Source of the DNA: Algibacter sp045066735
Lineage (GTDB): Bacteria > Bacteroidota > Bacteroidia > Flavobacteriales > Flavobacteriaceae
Reading direction: 5' to 3'
Assembly: GCF_045066735.1 (NCBI RefSeq)
Contig: NZ_JBISHH010000026.1
Span: 649,712 to 713,711, forward strand
DNA: 64,000 nucleotides
Shown: positions 63,162 through 64,000 of the stretch, in pieces
Layout: each line of letters opens with the position of its first letter
Numbering within the stretch: the first letter of the stretch is position 1
Position numbers and translations under genes: made by a program
The notes under the pieces: generated by a model
Databases searched by the model: none
What the model was told of the DNA's origin: nothing
Seen by the model: only the letters and a program-made list of their open reading frames with translations

Positions 63162-63818
63162 TTAAAAAATAAAATGATATGATTTTTTTATTTCCCAAAT
63201 GTTGTTCGTTTTTTCTAAATAAAATAATGACATCTTAGGTGATCTATCTTCAAATCGATACTGACATCGAATAGCAGCTTTATCTTTTTTGTCATTATAT
63301 ACAATTTTTGAAAAATTAAACCTGTAATCAATGTTTTTATAATCTCTATATTTTCCAATATGGTCAGAAGGGTTTAAATATACTATGGAATCAAAATAAA
63401 AAGTGTTAGTTACTCTTTTTATTTTTATTTTATCTATATCAATATGTATGCTTCTACTATTGTCATAAACTTTTGTAAAACCTGAAAACTTATCTTCAAA
63501 AAACATATCTTCAATCAACTCAAAATTGGGTATATTTAATGCTAAGCTTGTGTCTATTGCTGTGGTTCTGAATTCATTAATGTAGTCTATTAGTTTTTCA
63601 TGGACTCTAATGGAATCTTTAACTGTAAATCTACCTTTAGTATTAATTGGCGATAAATTTCTAGGGGATAGACGTACCGCCACACTATCTATAACTTTAC
63701 TAATTATTTCGCTAATATTAGTGCTTTTATTGGTTACTGGCAGCGTTTTTTTATTGTTACAACCAATAAAAGTTATTAACGCTAATAAGCCAATTAAAGT
63801 TCTTAATGTTTTATTCAT
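63162..63818 (-). CDS. Hypothetical lipoprotein
   Basis: A 218-residue lipoprotein with signal peptide M-N-K-T-L-R-T-L-I-G-L-L-A-L and lipobox F-I-G-C-N. The body is charged and beta-rich, with many Lys, Ile and Asp residues. No family recognised. ATG 63818 is favoured over ATG 63827, which would put two Val residues before the basic region. Confidence 0.6.
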   Translation of the reverse strand: MNKTLRTLIGLLALITFIGCNNKKTLPVTNKSTNISEIISKVIDSVAVRLSPRNLSPINTKGRFTVKDSIRVHEKLIDYINEFRTTAIDTSLALNIPNFELIEDMFFEDKFSGFTKVYDNSRSIHIDIDKIKIKRVTNTFYFDSIVYLNPSDHIGKYRDYKNIDYRFNFSKIVYNDKKDKAAIRCQYRFEDRSPKMSLFYLEKTNNIWEIKKSYHFIF

Positions 63819-63931
63819 TACAACCATTTTTAGGAAAGTTCATATTTATATGCACCGAAACGGTTTTGTATATCTTAAGTTTGATTATTGATTAAAGATA
63901 TTAAATTTAAGTATATAAACAGAAAGAACAA

Positions 63932-64000
63932 AAAGAGAGGATTAAGGTTATTTTGTATAGTGAGACAAGATCTCGATTTTCTTGAGAATCCCCTCTCTTT
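63932..64000 (-). other. Inverted repeat at the window edge, possible terminator on the minus strand
   Basis: AAAGAGAGGATT (63932-63943) and AATCCCCTCTCTTT (63987-64000) are imperfect inverted arms. Read on the minus strand the downstream arm is followed by TTTTTGTT, as in a terminator, but the loop of about 45 bases is long. The structure is cut by the window end, so its nature is open. Confidence 0.3.

Noticed and set aside
1..64000. Search for CRISPR arrays, tRNA, rRNA, phage genes or intact insertion sequences
   Set aside because: No spaced identical repeats, no cloverleaf-like or rRNA-like stretches and no transposase reading frames were seen; very degenerate copies could be missed by eye.

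Overview
The window comes from an AT-rich bacterium of the Bacteroidota, most likely a marine Flavobacteriaceae. This rests on the promoters, which carry the Bacteroidota -7 element TANNTTTG, on secreted proteins with type IX secretion C-terminal sorting domains, on the SusC-type carboxypeptidase-regulatory fold, and on the gene families. No rRNA, tRNA, CRISPR array, phage or intact insertion sequence was seen. The left end cuts into nirB.

Layout. (1) 1-12579: nitrate/nitrite assimilation. nirB (partial), nirD, a DUF4202 gene, a NarX-like histidine kinase, a NarL-type regulator, the nitrate transporter narK, a nitrate reductase fused to its own FAD reductase and [2Fe-2S] domain, and a rubredoxin-tailed protein built on the nitrite reductase scaffold. 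(2) 13039-19187: a seven-gene phosphorelay with a CheY-like receiver, an H-NOX nitric oxide sensor, a PAS histidine kinase, a FIST protein (the NosP family), a second histidine kinase, an Hpt protein and a LytTR response regulator. (3) 19252-36982: surface and exopolysaccharide genes. A membrane protein, a CAP lipoprotein, a T9SS cargo protein, a TPR-beta-barrel outer-membrane protein, a flippase, a GT4 glycosyltransferase, a GH5-like hydrolase, a secreted Ig-like protein, a large GT-C-like membrane protein, two receiver-domain genes (one fused to a GT2 glycosyltransferase) and a degenerate GT2. (4) 37757-44431, minus strand: a molybdenum-cofactor operon (moeA to moaA) with a ModE-like repressor and a TSUP transporter. 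(5) 44677-50998: nrfH, nrfA, ccsBA and a Crp/Fnr regulator (ammonifying nitrite reduction and cytochrome c maturation). (6) 51358-57069: the nitrate ABC transporter nrtABCD and an outer-membrane porin. (7) 57246-63818: miscellaneous surface proteins and a DTW-domain tRNA-modification gene.

How it fits together. Nitrate crosses the outer membrane (possibly by the porin) and the inner membrane (NarK, NrtABCD). It is reduced in the cytoplasm by the Mo-dependent NasA fusion and then by NirBD, while NrfHA reduces nitrite in the periplasm. The Mo-cofactor operon supplies NasA, and CcsBA supplies NrfHA. Nitrite reduction can release NO, and the adjacent operon carries two putative NO-sensor families.

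Main discovery. Six promoters in regions 2-3, including that of the NO phosphorelay itself, share a direct-repeat motif close to CCATTCRTCTACAGT (similar to the AlgR-type LytTR site CCGTTCGTC). It repeats at a 21-bp period, and in five promoters the first box of the core pair starts 61-62 bp upstream of a TANNTTTG-like element. No such site was noticed elsewhere in the window. The sequence therefore predicts an NO-to-LytTR circuit driving a Pel-like exopolysaccharide locus, with a phosphorylatable glycosyltransferase (REC-GT2) as an output. The circuit is inferred; the motif and its spacing are read directly from the sequence.
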